In this document: piece after piece, positions 15,496-15,547 of the stretch
How the letters are laid out: every line of letters starts with the position of its first letter
Position numbering within the stretch: position 1 is the stretch's first letter
From: CAYXXZ01 sp964469165
GTDB lineage: Bacteria > Pseudomonadota > Gammaproteobacteria > Pseudomonadales > Porticoccaceae
DNA length: 15,547 nt
Assembly (NCBI GenBank): GCA_964469165.1
Contig: CAYXXZ010000074.1
Span: forward strand, 1 to 15,547
Direction of reading: 5' to 3'
Notes under the pieces: model-generated
Database searches by the model: none
The model's input: only the letters and a program-made list of their open reading frames with translations
What the model was told of the DNA's origin: nothing
Program-made: the position numbers and the translations under genes

Positions 15496-15547
15496 GTTCA
15501 CAGTTCACAGTTCACAGTTCACAGTTCACAGTTCACAGTTCACAGTT
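15496..15547. repeat. Heptanucleotide tandem repeat (GTTCACA)n at window edge
   Basis: Starting directly after the permease stop, GTTCACA is repeated seven times without a mismatch plus three bases, then the window ends, so the true copy number is unknown. The period of seven is not a multiple of three. On the + strand each frame reads the same cyclic heptapeptide (V-H-S-S-Q-F-T) without stops, while the minus strand carries TGA stops. Confidence 0.95.

Overview
The window looks like chromosomal DNA of a Gram-negative gammaproteobacterium. It starts with the conserved block phoH-like / ybeY / ybeX (corC) / lnt. It also encodes several Sec signal peptides, a TolC-type outer-membrane channel and a periplasmic adaptor, so the cell has two membranes. 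I cannot name the genus from sequence alone. Coding density is high and no tRNA, rRNA, CRISPR array or insertion sequence was seen.

Region 1 (1-3067, + strand) is a tight housekeeping operon: the 3' end of a PhoH-like ATPase, the rRNA-maturation endonuclease YbeY, the CBS-domain protein CorC/YbeX and apolipoprotein N-acyltransferase Lnt. Gaps or overlaps are 1 to 5 bases. Region 2 (3079-5107) holds a His-rich zinc-type cation diffusion facilitator on the minus strand, convergent with lnt. Divergent from it is an exported cyclase-family (kynurenine formamidase-like) metal-dependent hydrolase.

Region 3 (5174-9129, - strand) is a three-gene operon read right to left. It encodes a small exported protein of unknown function, an exported metzincin-like zinc metalloprotease with a long acidic Gly/Pro/Asp linker, and an exported subtilisin-like serine protease. 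The junctions are a 1-base gap and a 14-base overlap, so the proteins are probably made together.

Region 4 (9130-9508) is a 379-base divergent intergenic region. It contains a near-perfect direct repeat with 21-base spacing and an imperfect inverted repeat. Region 5 (9509-15495, + strand) starts with an exported protein built from a small N-terminal domain, a hydrophobic segment, a (Glu-Pro)22 linker and two cysteine-paired Ig-like domains. After it come a TolC-like outer-membrane factor, a HlyD/MacA-type adaptor, a MacB-type ATPase and a MacB/FtsX-type permease, that is, a complete tripartite ABC export machine with a split MacB. Region 6 (15496 to the end) is a heptanucleotide tandem array that runs off the window.

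The most interesting reading is that regions 3 to 5 form one divergent module. Sec-exported proteases and a periplasm-spanning Glu-Pro protein would sit beside a MacAB-TolC-type machine, a class known to take substrates from the periplasm. The joint function is inference from gene order. The individual domain calls rest on visible motifs.
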